Below, piece after piece: positions 1-8,630 of a DNA stretch of 64,000 nucleotides (its first letter is position 1; each line of letters starts with the position of its first letter). Location of the stretch: NCBI RefSeq assembly GCF_000731315.1, contig NZ_HG938353.1, positions 3,162,001 to 3,226,000 of the forward strand, in the 5' to 3' direction. The position numbers and the translations under genes are program-made. A model generated the notes under the pieces. That model was not told where the DNA came from, ran no database searches, and saw nothing but the letters and a program-made list of their open reading frames with translations. Origin of the DNA: Neorhizobium galegae bv. orientalis str. HAMBI 540 (GTDB lineage: Bacteria; Pseudomonadota; Alphaproteobacteria; Rhizobiales; Rhizobiaceae).

Positions 1-19
1 TTCCGCTCTGCATGCGCTG

Positions 20-63
20 AGGCCATAAAACAAAGGCCGGCGCCACCTGTTCTGGCGCCGGCC
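20..63 (-). terminator. Rho-independent terminator after ompW
   Basis: A perfect 11-bp inverted repeat (35-45 with 53-63, arm GGCCGGCGCCA) has a 7-nt loop. Read on the minus strand it is followed by TTTGTTTTAT. It lies 29 bp past the ompW stop codon, so it should end that transcript. Confidence 0.8.
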
Positions 64-91
64 CCCGTCCCTACCGCCCTCGTTGGTTTTT

Positions 92-781
92 CTAGAACCG
101 GTAGGTAACGCCTGTGCCGATCAGCCAGGGATTGATCTTCGCCTTGCCGCTCAGCGGCCCGAGCACGTCGTGATCAGCCTTCCAGTCGGTCTCCATGAAG
201 ATCTTCTTCACGTCGAAGTTCACGCCCCAGTGCTGGTCGATCATGTAGTCGAAGCCGACCTGTAGGGCTGCGCCGACGTGGTTCTCGACGTCGAGATTGT
301 GGAAGCCCGGCTTTTCCGACTGGTTGTAGAAGAGCGAATAATTGACGCCAGCACCGACATAGGGCTTGAAGGCGCCGAAATCGGTGAAGTGGTATTGCAG
401 CGTCAGCGTCGGCGGTAGAAGCCAGGCGCGGCCGACCGGCACGCCGACGGCACCGTCTTCCTTGATATTCGCATAGGTGGTGCCAAGGACCAGTTCGGCG
501 GCGATATTGTCGGTGAAGAAGTAGCTGATATCGAGTTCGGGGATGACCGAATCGGAAAAGGACAGGTCCGAACCCGGCACGCCGTTGACCGAGCCGCGGT
601 TCTCAGTGATGACGCCCAAGCCGCGCACGCGGATCTGCCAGGGGCTCTGGCCGGTAGCGGCCTCCTGCGCCACCGGGGCGACGGGTGCCGGCGTCAGATC
701 CGCCGCTGCCGCCCCGAATGCGAAAAAAGCCGCACCCGCGCCTGCGATCCATCTCTGATGCCGTACCCCATTCGTGTTCAT
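92..781 (-). CDS. ompW: OmpW family outer membrane protein
   Basis: This 229-aa protein has a cleavable signal peptide (residues 1-27, ending in a run of alanines before Asp28). The rest alternates in the way of an 8-stranded beta-barrel and ends in a C-terminal Phe (VTYRF), the outer-membrane insertion signature. Length and composition match the OmpW family, small barrels thought to pass hydrophobic molecules and often induced by low oxygen. The gene is monocistronic, with a terminator directly downstream. A perfect FNR/FixK-type dyad lies about 70 bp upstream of the start, which fits known FNR control of ompW in other bacteria. Family assignment is firm; the substrate is unknown. Confidence 0.9.
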   Translation of the reverse strand: MNTNGVRHQRWIAGAGAAFFAFGAAAADLTPAPVAPVAQEAATGQSPWQIRVRGLGVITENRGSVNGVPGSDLSFSDSVIPELDISYFFTDNIAAELVLGTTYANIKEDGAVGVPVGRAWLLPPTLTLQYHFTDFGAFKPYVGAGVNYSLFYNQSEKPGFHNLDVENHVGAALQVGFDYMIDQHWGVNFDVKKIFMETDWKADHDVLGPLSGKAKINPWLIGTGVTYRF

Positions 782-846
782 GAAAGCTCTCCTTAGCTGC
801 GTTTTGATCTTGCAGCGAGAGGCTTAGGAGCGGGCATCGAGAGTCG

Positions 847-864
847 GATTGATCAGGATCAATC
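847..864. promoter_or_regulatory. FNR/FixK-type box upstream of ompW
   Basis: GATTGATCAGGATCAATC contains the consensus TTGAT-N4-ATCAA with 7-bp perfect arms. It lies 66-83 bp upstream of the ompW start, the usual place for an activating Crp/Fnr-type site. Confidence 0.75.
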
Positions 865-913
865 GCGGCCGGCGGATGCACGGCGGCGGCCTGAAAGGGA
901 GAATTTGTCGCAC

Positions 914-974
914 GAAAAACCCCGCCTCCCCGCGGGCGCTCCAATGGGAACGCTCCACCGGGGAGACGGGGTTT
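914..974 (-). terminator. Terminator of the GNAT gene
   Basis: Arms 917-932 and 959-974 pair over 16 positions with a single mismatch. They enclose a 26-nt interior that can itself fold. On the minus strand the stem ends in GGGGTTTTT, giving a U-tract. It lies 64 bp past the stop codon of the acetyltransferase at 1038. Confidence 0.75.
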
Positions 975-1037
975 GGGCAGATCGTCGGAGCGCGAGGCCT
1001 TGAGTGCTGAATGCCTTGGTCGAAAACTCGACCTTTG

Positions 1038-1607
1038 TCAGGCCAGCTTGCGCCCGTTGGCGACGATCATGCCAGCGGCGCCTTCCAGCCAGCCGGCCTT
1101 GAGTTCGAGCGCCAGGAAACGCGAACGCTCGAAGGGGCCGGGCATGACAAGATGCCGGGTTTTGTCGGCGAAGAAACCGAACCGTTCATAATAGGCAGCA
1201 TCGCCGACCAGCAGGATCGCGCCGTGGCCGCGCTTGTGAGCCTCGGTGATCGCCGCACGCATCAGTGCAGCACCTATGCCCTTGCCTTCGTAAGCGCAAT
1301 CGACCGCGAGCGGGCCGAGCAGCAGTGCATCGATCGCCTGGCCTTCGGACGAAATGCCGGCTTCGATGTTCCAAAGCCGCACGGTACCGATCACGTGACC
1401 GGCGCCGTCACGGGCGACGATCGCAAGGCCTTCGGCCGGCACGCGGTTGCGGCGGATCTTTTCCGACGATTTTTTGCGCCGATCCGGGCCCATGGCGCGG
1501 TCGAGCAGGGTTTCGCGGGCGACCACGTCGGCCGGAGTTTCGGCGTCGATGGCGAAAGTGGAGTTGGGCGCAAAGAATGCGCGCACAGAATCAAGAACAG
1601 CGGCCAT
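1038..1607 (-). CDS. GNAT N-acetyltransferase, YhbS-like
   Basis: This 189-aa protein has a GNAT fold. The acetyl-CoA pyrophosphate-binding loop is visible as YEGKGIGAALM at residues 107-117, and the late motif GDAAYYERFGF (135-145) is typical of the YhbS/COG3153 subgroup. It should transfer an acetyl group from acetyl-CoA to a small amine or protein N-terminus; the acceptor cannot be told from sequence. The gene stands alone between its own terminator and the decarboxylase gene. Confidence 0.85.
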   Translation of the reverse strand: MAAVLDSVRAFFAPNSTFAIDAETPADVVARETLLDRAMGPDRRKKSSEKIRRNRVPAEGLAIVARDGAGHVIGTVRLWNIEAGISSEGQAIDALLLGPLAVDCAYEGKGIGAALMRAAITEAHKRGHGAILLVGDAAYYERFGFFADKTRHLVMPGPFERSRFLALELKAGWLEGAAGMIVANGRKLA

Positions 1608-1728
1608 CTTGGCCTCCCGTACCCAATACCGTTATCAGCGGCGATGAAGAGGAATTGTGAATTTGCCGCCCCGGCTGGTTACGGGGCCGGCGGTATTAGA
1701 TGACGCCAGTTAGGCAGGCAAAACCGCC

Positions 1729-2862
1729 TTAGATGACGTACGCCTTCAGGGGGTCGAAACCGTTGAAGGCGACGGCCGAGTAGGTCGTCGTATAGGCGCC
1801 AGTGCCTTCGATCAGAACCTCGTCGCCAATGGTGAGTGTCACCGGCAGCGGATACATGTTCTTCTCGTACATCACGTCGGCGCTGTCGCAGGTCGGGCCG
1901 GCGAGAACGCAGGGTTCCATCTCATCGCTGTCCCGCTCGGTGCGGATCGGGTAGCGGATGGCCTCGTCCATGGTTTCGGCGAGACCGCCGAACTTGCCGA
2001 TGTCGAGGAAGACCCATCGGTGATTGTCGTTGTCCGACTTCTTCGACACGAGGACGACTTCAGCCTTGATAACGCCCGCATTGCCGACCATGCCGCGACC
2101 CGGCTCGATGATCGTCTTCGGCAGGTTGTTGCCGAAATACTTGCGCAGCGAAGCGAAGATCGCCTTGCCGTATGCTTCGGCAGACGGCACGTCGCGCAGG
2201 TACTTGGTCGGAAAACCACCGCCCATGTTGACCATCTGCAGCACGATGCCCTGCTTTGCGAGCGAACCGAAGACACGCTTGGCATCGGCAAGAGCCGCAT
2301 CCCAGGCATCGACCTTGGTCATCTGCGAACCGACATGGAACGAAACGCCGTAGGACTCAAGGCCCATCTGGTGCGCGTAGACGAGTACGTCGACGGCCAT
2401 CTGCGGCACGCAACCGAACTTGCGGGAAAGCGGCCATTCGGCGCCTTCGCCATCGGTCAGCACGCGGCAGAACACCTTCGAGCCGGGAGCGGCACGGGAA
2501 ATCTTCTCGACTTCCTCATGACTGTCGACGGCATAGAGGCCGACGCCGAGCGCGAAGGCGCGAGCGATGTCGCGTTCCTTCTTGATCGTGTTGCCGAAGG
2601 AAATGCGGTCGGCGGACGCGCCGGCATCGAGTGCCATCTGGATTTCGGCGACCGAGGCGCAGTCGAAGTTCGAACCCATCGAAGCGAGCAGCTTCAGGAT
2701 TGCCGGTTCCGGGTTGGCCTTGACCGCGTAATAGATCGCGCTGTCCGGCAGGGCATGACGGAAGGCGTTGAAATTGTCGCGCACGACGTCGAGATCGACA
2801 ACAAGAAACGGTCCTTCGGGACGCTGGGTCTTGATGAAGTCAAGGATGCGAGCAGTGGTCAT
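1729..2862 (-). CDS. Ornithine/lysine decarboxylase, fold type III
   Basis: This 377-aa PLP enzyme belongs to the alanine-racemase-fold ornithine/diaminopimelate decarboxylase family. The PLP lysine is K48 in YAVKANPEP; GGGFPTKY and EPGRGMVG bind the cofactor phosphate; the catalytic Cys is C325 in CDSADV, which marks ornithine/lysine rather than diaminopimelate decarboxylases. It should make putrescine (and perhaps cadaverine). The start at 2862 (ATG) is preferred over the upstream in-frame TTG at 2877, because GAAGGGA lies just before it. The long untranslated upstream region suggests leader-mediated control by polyamine or amino acid. Ornithine versus lysine preference is not resolved. Confidence 0.9.
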   Translation of the reverse strand: MTTARILDFIKTQRPEGPFLVVDLDVVRDNFNAFRHALPDSAIYYAVKANPEPAILKLLASMGSNFDCASVAEIQMALDAGASADRISFGNTIKKERDIARAFALGVGLYAVDSHEEVEKISRAAPGSKVFCRVLTDGEGAEWPLSRKFGCVPQMAVDVLVYAHQMGLESYGVSFHVGSQMTKVDAWDAALADAKRVFGSLAKQGIVLQMVNMGGGFPTKYLRDVPSAEAYGKAIFASLRKYFGNNLPKTIIEPGRGMVGNAGVIKAEVVLVSKKSDNDNHRWVFLDIGKFGGLAETMDEAIRYPIRTERDSDEMEPCVLAGPTCDSADVMYEKNMYPLPVTLTIGDEVLIEGTGAYTTTYSAVAFNGFDPLKAYVI

Positions 2863-3389
2863 GGTCAGTCCCTTCAAATCTCAAAGCTCCGGCTGTGAAC
2901 CGGAGGACAAAGGACGGATGAGAATGCGTTCAGCCCGGTTGGTGGAGACACCGGTACCGTGAACACGCTCAAACGCGCGATAAGTGGATCAACGCTCTGC
3001 CACGAGCAATGATCCGGCTTTGTCTGCCATGGATTGGAGGGAGGTCCCTACCGCACTTCCGGCAATGATGGTGTGCCTCTTCAGTAACCCCCGCTGATGG
3101 AAAGCAGGGAGAGAACAAAAAGGCCCGCACCGTCGTTGCTTCAGATGTCCTCGCATTTCCCGGATGGCCGGAATAGCGACTGGAGGGGTTAGTTCCAGGT
3201 ACCTTACCGATGACCTCACCAAATAGAGGGCCGGCGGACACCCACGGGCACGTGCGACTTTGGGCTGACCGGGAGATAAGAATATTCGCGGTCATAATCA
3301 AGAGTTTTTTTGCCCATCACCAAAATTTCGCATTGCACAATTCCGTGCTAAATCCCAACTAGGATCGACCAGACTAAAAGGGGCGACAT
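2863..3389 (-). promoter_or_regulatory. Long leader of the decarboxylase gene (speF-type candidate)
   Basis: About 500 bp upstream of the decarboxylase hold no convincing gene. A 6-bp stem (2887-2892 with 2900-2905, CCGGAG arms) sits just before the ribosome binding site, and other stem-forming GC segments lie further up. A minus-strand T-run follows GC-rich sequence near 3116-3124. Alphaproteobacterial ornithine decarboxylase genes are known to carry the conserved speF leader RNA, and position and length fit. I could not verify the consensus. A minus-strand open frame at 2989-3222 may be a shadow or an upstream ORF. The LysR promoter must also lie here. Confidence 0.4.
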
Positions 3390-4283
3390 TTGGACACTCT
3401 CACCCGCATGCGGGCCTTCATCGATGTGGTTGAAGCAGAAGGCTTTTCAGCCGCAGCCCGGCGGACCGGGCGGTCGAAGGCGCTGCTGTCGAAATATGTG
3501 CGCGAACTGGAAGACGATCTGGGTGCCTTGCTGCTCAATCGCACCACCCGCCAGTTCTCGATGACCGAGGCCGGCCACACCTATTACCGGACCGCCGCCG
3601 ACATCCTGAAAGAGATCGACAATCTCGCCGACCTGGTGCGCGAGAACAATGCCGACCTCAAGGGGCGCCTGCGCGTTTCCGTACCCCGCACCTTCGTCGA
3701 TGCGGAGGTCGGCCAGTCGCTGATCGATTTCGCCAAGAGCCACACGGAAGTGTCGCTGGAAATCGTCGCCGAGGACCGCTTCGTCGATCTGATCGAGGAA
3801 AATTTCGACCTCGCGATCCGCATTACCAAGCTCGAGGATTCCGGCCTGATCGCCCGAAAACTCTCCGACTTCCGGGTCTATACGGTGGCGACCGCCGATT
3901 TCGTCGCCAAATACGGCCCGCTCGAACACCCCCAGGATCTGAACCGCGTCCCCTTCATCATCGACACCAATTCGCGCTGGCACAACAATGTGCGCTTCAC
4001 CGACAAGGATGGCTCGACCATCTCGGTCGCGGTCAGCGGCCCGGTCGAGATCAACAGCCCGCAAGCGACGCTGCGCGCCGCCCGTGCGGGCCTCGGCGTC
4101 GCGATCATCCCCGATTTCATCGCCAATGCCTCGATCCAGTCGGGCGAACTGGTGACGCTGTTCGACGATTATATTGCCAAGGACCGCGGCATCTATGCGG
4201 TCTATCCGCATCGCCGCTACCTGCCGGCCAAGGTCAGGAGCTTCGTCGACTTCCTCTCCACCTGGTTCCGCCGCCAGCATTGA
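3390..4283 (+). CDS. LysR family transcriptional regulator
   Basis: This 297-aa protein has an N-terminal winged helix (residues 1-60, with the usual SAAARRTGRSKALLSKYVRE recognition region) followed by a periplasmic-binding-protein-like effector domain to about residue 295. The start is TTG at 3390, 7 nt after AAAGGGG; the next in-frame ATG at 3408 would cut into the first helix. It belongs to the subgroup that starts MDTLTRMRAF and usually controls neighbouring oxidoreductase or efflux genes. It is divergent from the decarboxylase, but the ~0.5 kb between them gives no proof of control. The effector is unknown. Confidence 0.88.
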   Translation: MDTLTRMRAFIDVVEAEGFSAAARRTGRSKALLSKYVRELEDDLGALLLNRTTRQFSMTEAGHTYYRTAADILKEIDNLADLVRENNADLKGRLRVSVPRTFVDAEVGQSLIDFAKSHTEVSLEIVAEDRFVDLIEENFDLAIRITKLEDSGLIARKLSDFRVYTVATADFVAKYGPLEHPQDLNRVPFIIDTNSRWHNNVRFTDKDGSTISVAVSGPVEINSPQATLRAARAGLGVAIIPDFIANASIQSGELVTLFDDYIAKDRGIYAVYPHRRYLPAKVRSFVDFLSTWFRRQH

Positions 4284-4441
4284 CCGATCCGGACGCCCGG
4301 CGCCTCGCCGGTCCCTACGGCGAATGAGGTAACATCTCCGCGGCCGGTCGACCTATTGGCCGGCTTGCTTGAGCTTGGCATCGATCCGCATAGTGCGGCT
4401 CAGCGTGCGAAAGTCCCGGCATCGCGGAAGGGTCGTTATCC

Positions 4442-5617
4442 ATGCAGAAAAGCCTGGCGATGTTCGTGTCGGCGCCGGTGATCGAGGCCGCGAACGGCAA
4501 GCTGGTGCTCGACAAGAAATTCGTTTCCGGCATGGCGCTGCATGTGCAGCACTGGTCGGGACCGGTCACCTGCTTCATCCGCCGCGGCGCGACCGATATC
4601 CCTTTCGGCGGCCGTTACGACATCGGCGACCTCGATTTCCGGGTGCGTATCCTTGAGCCGGAGGAACGGGTCTCGGCAGACCATCTCGCCGATTTCGACC
4701 TCGCGCTGTTATCGGGAGATTCCTATCTGGACTTGTTGCCGCCAGCGGTAATCCGGCAAGCGAAGAGCGCAGTGGTCTACTCGATCGAATACACCCATCA
4801 AACCCGGCTGCAGATCATCTCGCTCGACGATACCCGCAGCCTGCCGCGGAAAATCTACGGCATGGCCTGGACGGTGATGCAGGAATACAAGCGCAAGCGC
4901 GCCTTCCGCGCCGCCCGCGGCATCCAGGCGAACGGTTACCCGGCCCACGCGGCCTATCACGACATGGGCGGCAGCCAGCTCCTCTACCTAGACAACCGCA
5001 TGAAGCCGGCAATGTTCGCAACACCGCAGGAGATGAGCGCGCGAAAACGGCATCTCCAGAACGGCGAGCCGTTGCGGCTCATTCATTCGGGACGGCTCGA
5101 ACCGATGAAGGGCGTGCAGGACCTCGTTCCGATCGCCAGGCTGCTTGACGAAAGGGGTGTCGATTTCACCCTGACGATCTACGGCGAGGGAAGCCTTTCC
5201 GGCGCGATCAACGCCGACATCCACAAGCATTGGCTTCAGGACTGTGTCTTCCTCAAGGATCCGGTCGATTTCGAGCAGGAACTCGTACCGCTGACGCGAA
5301 CGGGTGCGGACATTTTCCTCAGTTGCCACAGACAGTCCGATCCTTCCTGCACCTATATCGAAACGATGGGCTGCGGCGTTCCGATCGCCGGTTACGACAA
5401 CGAGATGTGGTCGGCGCTGATGATCGAATCGAAAGCTGGCTGGATCGCCCCGCTCGGCGACATCAGGGCTATGGCCGATCGGTTGGCCGCCCTGGACAAA
5501 GACCGCGCATCCGTTCTGGAGCGGGCCGAAAACGCGCTTCGGTTCGCGCGCGGGTGGGACTTCGAAAGCCAGTTCCGCAAACGCATGGAGCATCTGGAAA
5601 ATCTCACCCGGCACTAG
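4442..5617 (+). CDS. Glycosyltransferase, GT-B fold (GT4-like)
   Basis: This 391-aa cytoplasmic protein has the two-domain layout of group 1 glycosyltransferases. The C-terminal half shows a typical donor-binding region: HSGRLEPMKGVQDL near 217-230, LTIYGEGSL, and the acidic CTYIETMGCGVPI segment near 304-316, where E-x7-E-type residues bind the nucleotide sugar. The N-terminal acceptor half is poorly conserved, as usual. The start has GGAAGGG 10 nt upstream. No polysaccharide cluster surrounds it, so its acceptor (exopolysaccharide, lipid or other) cannot be inferred. Confidence 0.8.
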   Translation: MQKSLAMFVSAPVIEAANGKLVLDKKFVSGMALHVQHWSGPVTCFIRRGATDIPFGGRYDIGDLDFRVRILEPEERVSADHLADFDLALLSGDSYLDLLPPAVIRQAKSAVVYSIEYTHQTRLQIISLDDTRSLPRKIYGMAWTVMQEYKRKRAFRAARGIQANGYPAHAAYHDMGGSQLLYLDNRMKPAMFATPQEMSARKRHLQNGEPLRLIHSGRLEPMKGVQDLVPIARLLDERGVDFTLTIYGEGSLSGAINADIHKHWLQDCVFLKDPVDFEQELVPLTRTGADIFLSCHRQSDPSCTYIETMGCGVPIAGYDNEMWSALMIESKAGWIAPLGDIRAMADRLAALDKDRASVLERAENALRFARGWDFESQFRKRMEHLENLTRH

Positions 5618-5709
5618 ACCGGGGCTGGACATGTGACCGGTTCGAGTCGAAATTCCGTCTCATTTGCGCTGCACTGCAAGGGGCGGACGAACCGGGAGCC
5701 ACAGGGCGA

Positions 5710-6354
5710 ATGCGATATCGAGTCTTGACCATTGCCGCGTTGGCGGCTGCCTGCATTCCGCTCCCCGCACTCGCTCATCCGCACATCTTTGCCGAGGCGC
5801 GGCTGGAAGTGGTGGCCGGCACCGACGGCAACGTCGCGGAGCTGCACAATGTCTGGCGCTTCGATGAGGTCTTCTCCTCGAGCGTGCTGCTCGATTTCGA
5901 CAAGAATACCGACCTGAAGCTCGACGCCAAGGAACTCGCGGCGCTCGGCGAGGTGATGCGCAAGTCGCTGGCCGACTATCACTATTTCACGACGATCACG
6001 GTCAACGGCGCCAATGTCGGGGTGCAGAAGCCGGACGTGATCCACGTCTCGCTCGACGGCAACCAGCTTCTGGTCCTGTTTGCGGTGAAGCCCGAAAAGC
6101 CGGTGCCGCTTAAGGGGCGGCTGACCTTCGGCATTTACGATCCTTCCATGTACACCTCGATCGACTTCCCGACCGACGGCGACCTGATTGCCAAGGGCGA
6201 CGGTTTTGGCCATTGCCAGCACAAGGTGGTGCGCCCCAACCCCGACGAAGTGATCTCGCAGAATACCACGTCGCTGACCGATGCCTTCTTCAACGATCCG
6301 ACCGGCACCGACATGTCGAAACTTTTCGCCACCCGACTGGAACTGACATGCTGA
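5710..6354 (+). CDS. DUF1007 periplasmic protein, metal-export partner
   Basis: This 214-aa protein has a signal peptide (1-22, cleavage after PALA) and begins its mature form with HPHIF, the DUF1007 hallmark. Conserved histidines and the acidic LDFDKNTDLKLD segment could bind divalent metal. The start is the ATG at 5710; the longer open frame upstream is only the antisense of the preceding region. It overlaps the next gene by 7 nt, so the two are translationally coupled. DUF1007 proteins are habitually paired with RcnA/NreB-type permeases and probably act as periplasmic adaptors. Confidence 0.85.
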   Translation: MRYRVLTIAALAAACIPLPALAHPHIFAEARLEVVAGTDGNVAELHNVWRFDEVFSSSVLLDFDKNTDLKLDAKELAALGEVMRKSLADYHYFTTITVNGANVGVQKPDVIHVSLDGNQLLVLFAVKPEKPVPLKGRLTFGIYDPSMYTSIDFPTDGDLIAKGDGFGHCQHKVVRPNPDEVISQNTTSLTDAFFNDPTGTDMSKLFATRLELTC

Positions 6355-7403
6355 AGACCCGCGGTGCCCTTTCCCCTTCCGTCATCGTTCCTGCCCTTCT
6401 CGCTGTTGCGGCGGTCGGCATCCTGACGGCAGGGTCGGCGCATGCGCAATCGCCGCTCGGCGTCGGTTCGGCTGAACCCTCGTTCTCTGTCGGCGGGCCG
6501 CTCGGTCCGTTTTTCGCCTGGATCAATTTTTACCAGCAGTCCTTCTACCGCGCGCTCACCGGTTCGCTGAAGGCGATGCGCGACGATCCCTGGGCGCTGT
6601 CCGGCCTGATCGGGCTGTCGTTCGCCTATGGCGTCTTCCATGCCGCCGGCCCGGGCCACGGCAAGGCGGTGATCTCCTCCTACATGATCGCCAACGAGAT
6701 CGAGCTCCGGCGCGGCGTCGTCATCTCCTTCATCTCCGCGCTGCTGCAGGGCCTGGTGGCGGTGCTGCTGGTTGGCGCGGCCTATCTCCTGCTGCGCGGC
6801 TCGGGCATCACCATGACGGCGGCAACTCAGGCAATGGAGATTGCCAGCTTCGCCATGGTTGCATTGTTCGGCGCCTGGCTGCTGGTGAAGAAGATCCGGG
6901 CGCTCAGGATGCGCGTCGTCAGCATGCCGGTCGCAGTCCCCGCCGGTAACGGGCGCGGCCCGACCGGGCTCAATTTCCAGGCGGTCGAGATCGACGATCA
7001 CGACTATCAGGGAACCGGCGATTATTGCGAGACTTGCGGCGTCAGCCACATGCCCGATCCCGCCCTGCTGAAGTCGAAGGATTTCAGCCTGCACGAGGCG
7101 TGGTCGGCAATCATTGCCGTCGGCCTGCGCCCCTGCTCGGGCGCAATCCTGGTGATGAGCTTTGCGCTTTTGAACAGCCTCTATCTCGGCGGCGTGCTGT
7201 CGGTCCTCGCCATGTCGATCGGCACGGCGATCACCGTCACCATTCTCGCGACACTTGCCGTCACCGCCAAGGATCTCGCGGTCCGCTTCGTCGGTCCCGG
7301 CTCGCGCTCGGGACGGCGGATCACCCATGCAATCGAGATCGGCGGTGCACTGTTCGTGCTGCTGGTCGGGTTGTCGCTGCTCGGCGCCGCGCTGCAGGCG
7401 TAA
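6348..7403 (+). CDS. Nickel/cobalt efflux permease, RcnA/NreB-like
   Basis: This 351-aa inner-membrane protein has a signal-like N-terminus, at least six hydrophobic segments and the family signature HAAGPGHGKA (98-107). A second conserved segment, GLRPCSGAILVM, follows the central loop. That loop carries DDHDYQ and CETCGVSH, a potential Cys/His metal site, in place of the long His-rich loop of E. coli RcnA. It probably exports Ni, Co or a related divalent metal with the coupled DUF1007 protein. No RcnR/NreA-type regulator is adjacent. Metal specificity is inferred from the family only. Confidence 0.85.
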   Translation: MLKTRGALSPSVIVPALLAVAAVGILTAGSAHAQSPLGVGSAEPSFSVGGPLGPFFAWINFYQQSFYRALTGSLKAMRDDPWALSGLIGLSFAYGVFHAAGPGHGKAVISSYMIANEIELRRGVVISFISALLQGLVAVLLVGAAYLLLRGSGITMTAATQAMEIASFAMVALFGAWLLVKKIRALRMRVVSMPVAVPAGNGRGPTGLNFQAVEIDDHDYQGTGDYCETCGVSHMPDPALLKSKDFSLHEAWSAIIAVGLRPCSGAILVMSFALLNSLYLGGVLSVLAMSIGTAITVTILATLAVTAKDLAVRFVGPGSRSGRRITHAIEIGGALFVLLVGLSLLGAALQA

Positions 7404-7417
7404 CGCCGCTTTCCTTT

Positions 7418-8503
7418 TCAGGCGGCGCGTTTACGCACCATGGCCGGGCTGCCCTTGCGCATCAATTGCCGGCAGGGCCGCTCGATTGCCACATGCAACA
7501 GCCATGACACGCCGATCACCACCATGCTCGTCACCACCGTCGCAACCACGTTGCGGAGCACGAAGCCCGCATTGCCGAGCCTCCCCTCCACCATGGCCCA
7601 GACGCCGAGCGCCCGGTAGTGGGTGAGATAGACGGCAAAGGAAATGTCGCCGAGGAAATGCATCGGCGGGGAGGCGAAGAAATCCGCAAACAGCCCGCGA
7701 TCGGTGCTGAGGCAGAAAAGCAGCGAGATGATCAGCAGATAAATCGCAAAATCCCAATCCGGCTGGGTGAGCGCGACCACGGCCAGAAGCCCGACACCGA
7801 TCTGCACCGGCGTGCGCGCCGCGAAGGCGGCAACGGCCGGGTCGTTGTGCAGCCGCCAGACCAGCTGGCCGAGCGTGAAGCCCGCAAGGCAGCGGATCAG
7901 GGTGAAGGGTGCGGCGATAAGATCGAGCAGGCCCTTGGAAATCGTCGACCCGATATAATGGAGAGAGGCGGCAAGCGTCAGGATCAGGATCGCGAGGATC
8001 GCGCCGATGCCGAGCAACAGCGCTGCCATACGGCTCGACTTCAGACACAACAGGCCGATCACCGGGAACAGCAGGTAGACCAGCATTTCGGCGCTCACCG
8101 ACCATGCCGGCGGATCGATGCTCGGCCAGTTGCCGAGCGACTGCAGCATCAGGACATTGGAGATGAACACGTCCGGCCCGATATCGAGTTCGGAAGATTT
8201 GAGGAAGGCGAGCGCGATGAACGCCAGCGTCACGACGAGATAGAGGGGGTAGACGCGGGCGATGCGGTGCCACAGGAAGTCGCCGAACCGGAACGCGCCC
8301 GACAGGAACGACGGCCCGTAGACATGCGCCATGACGAAGCCGCTGAGGATGAAAAACAGATCGACCGACAGATAGCCATGATTGAGGAAGGTCGAGAACG
8401 CCCCGTCCGACGGAACCCTGTCGAGTTCGAAATGGTAGACCATCACGAAGACGGCCGCAGCCCCCCGAATACCCGTCATCGACCTGATTTCGCCCACCGC
8501 CAT
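7418..8503 (-). CDS. Acyltransferase 3 family membrane protein
   Basis: This 361-aa integral membrane protein has about ten hydrophobic helices. The N-terminal motif RSMTGIRGAAAVFVMVYHF carries the conserved His of the acyltransferase-3 (OafA/NodX-type) family, and FILSGFVMAH follows at about residues 60-69. Such enzymes O-acylate sugars of lipopolysaccharide, exopolysaccharide or peptidoglycan. The ATG at 8503 is chosen because GGGGGT precedes it; a GTG at 8539 is a possible longer start. It is convergent with the metal exporter, 14 bp apart. The acceptor glycan is unknown. Confidence 0.85.
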   Translation of the reverse strand: MAVGEIRSMTGIRGAAAVFVMVYHFELDRVPSDGAFSTFLNHGYLSVDLFFILSGFVMAHVYGPSFLSGAFRFGDFLWHRIARVYPLYLVVTLAFIALAFLKSSELDIGPDVFISNVLMLQSLGNWPSIDPPAWSVSAEMLVYLLFPVIGLLCLKSSRMAALLLGIGAILAILILTLAASLHYIGSTISKGLLDLIAAPFTLIRCLAGFTLGQLVWRLHNDPAVAAFAARTPVQIGVGLLAVVALTQPDWDFAIYLLIISLLFCLSTDRGLFADFFASPPMHFLGDISFAVYLTHYRALGVWAMVEGRLGNAGFVLRNVVATVVTSMVVIGVSWLLHVAIERPCRQLMRKGSPAMVRKRAA

Positions 8504-8630
8504 CGCAGCACCCCCAGGACCTGGAAACCAGGCTACCAAGGCAGCTTACAGGGTTGGGAACACTGCACAATCCGGCCATCAGGCTAGGCGGCTACGCCTT
8601 AGGACTGCGCCCGCTCGACGGCGGAGACTG

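Noticed and set aside
1663..1691. GC-rich inverted repeat after the decarboxylase as a terminator
   Set aside because: Arms pair well but no T-tract follows on the minus strand, and it lies near the promoter of the GNAT gene; too ambiguous to annotate.
2989..3222. 77-aa frame in the decarboxylase leader
   Set aside because: It has no ribosome binding site and no family; it overlaps a second open frame (2969-3301). Kept only as part of the leader description.
3447..4280. 277-aa minus-strand frame across the LysR gene
   Set aside because: It is the antisense of a clear LysR gene; long antisense frames are common in GC-rich codon-biased DNA. The same reason applies to frames at 6135-7328, 18811-20358, 37986-40223 and 50114-50974.
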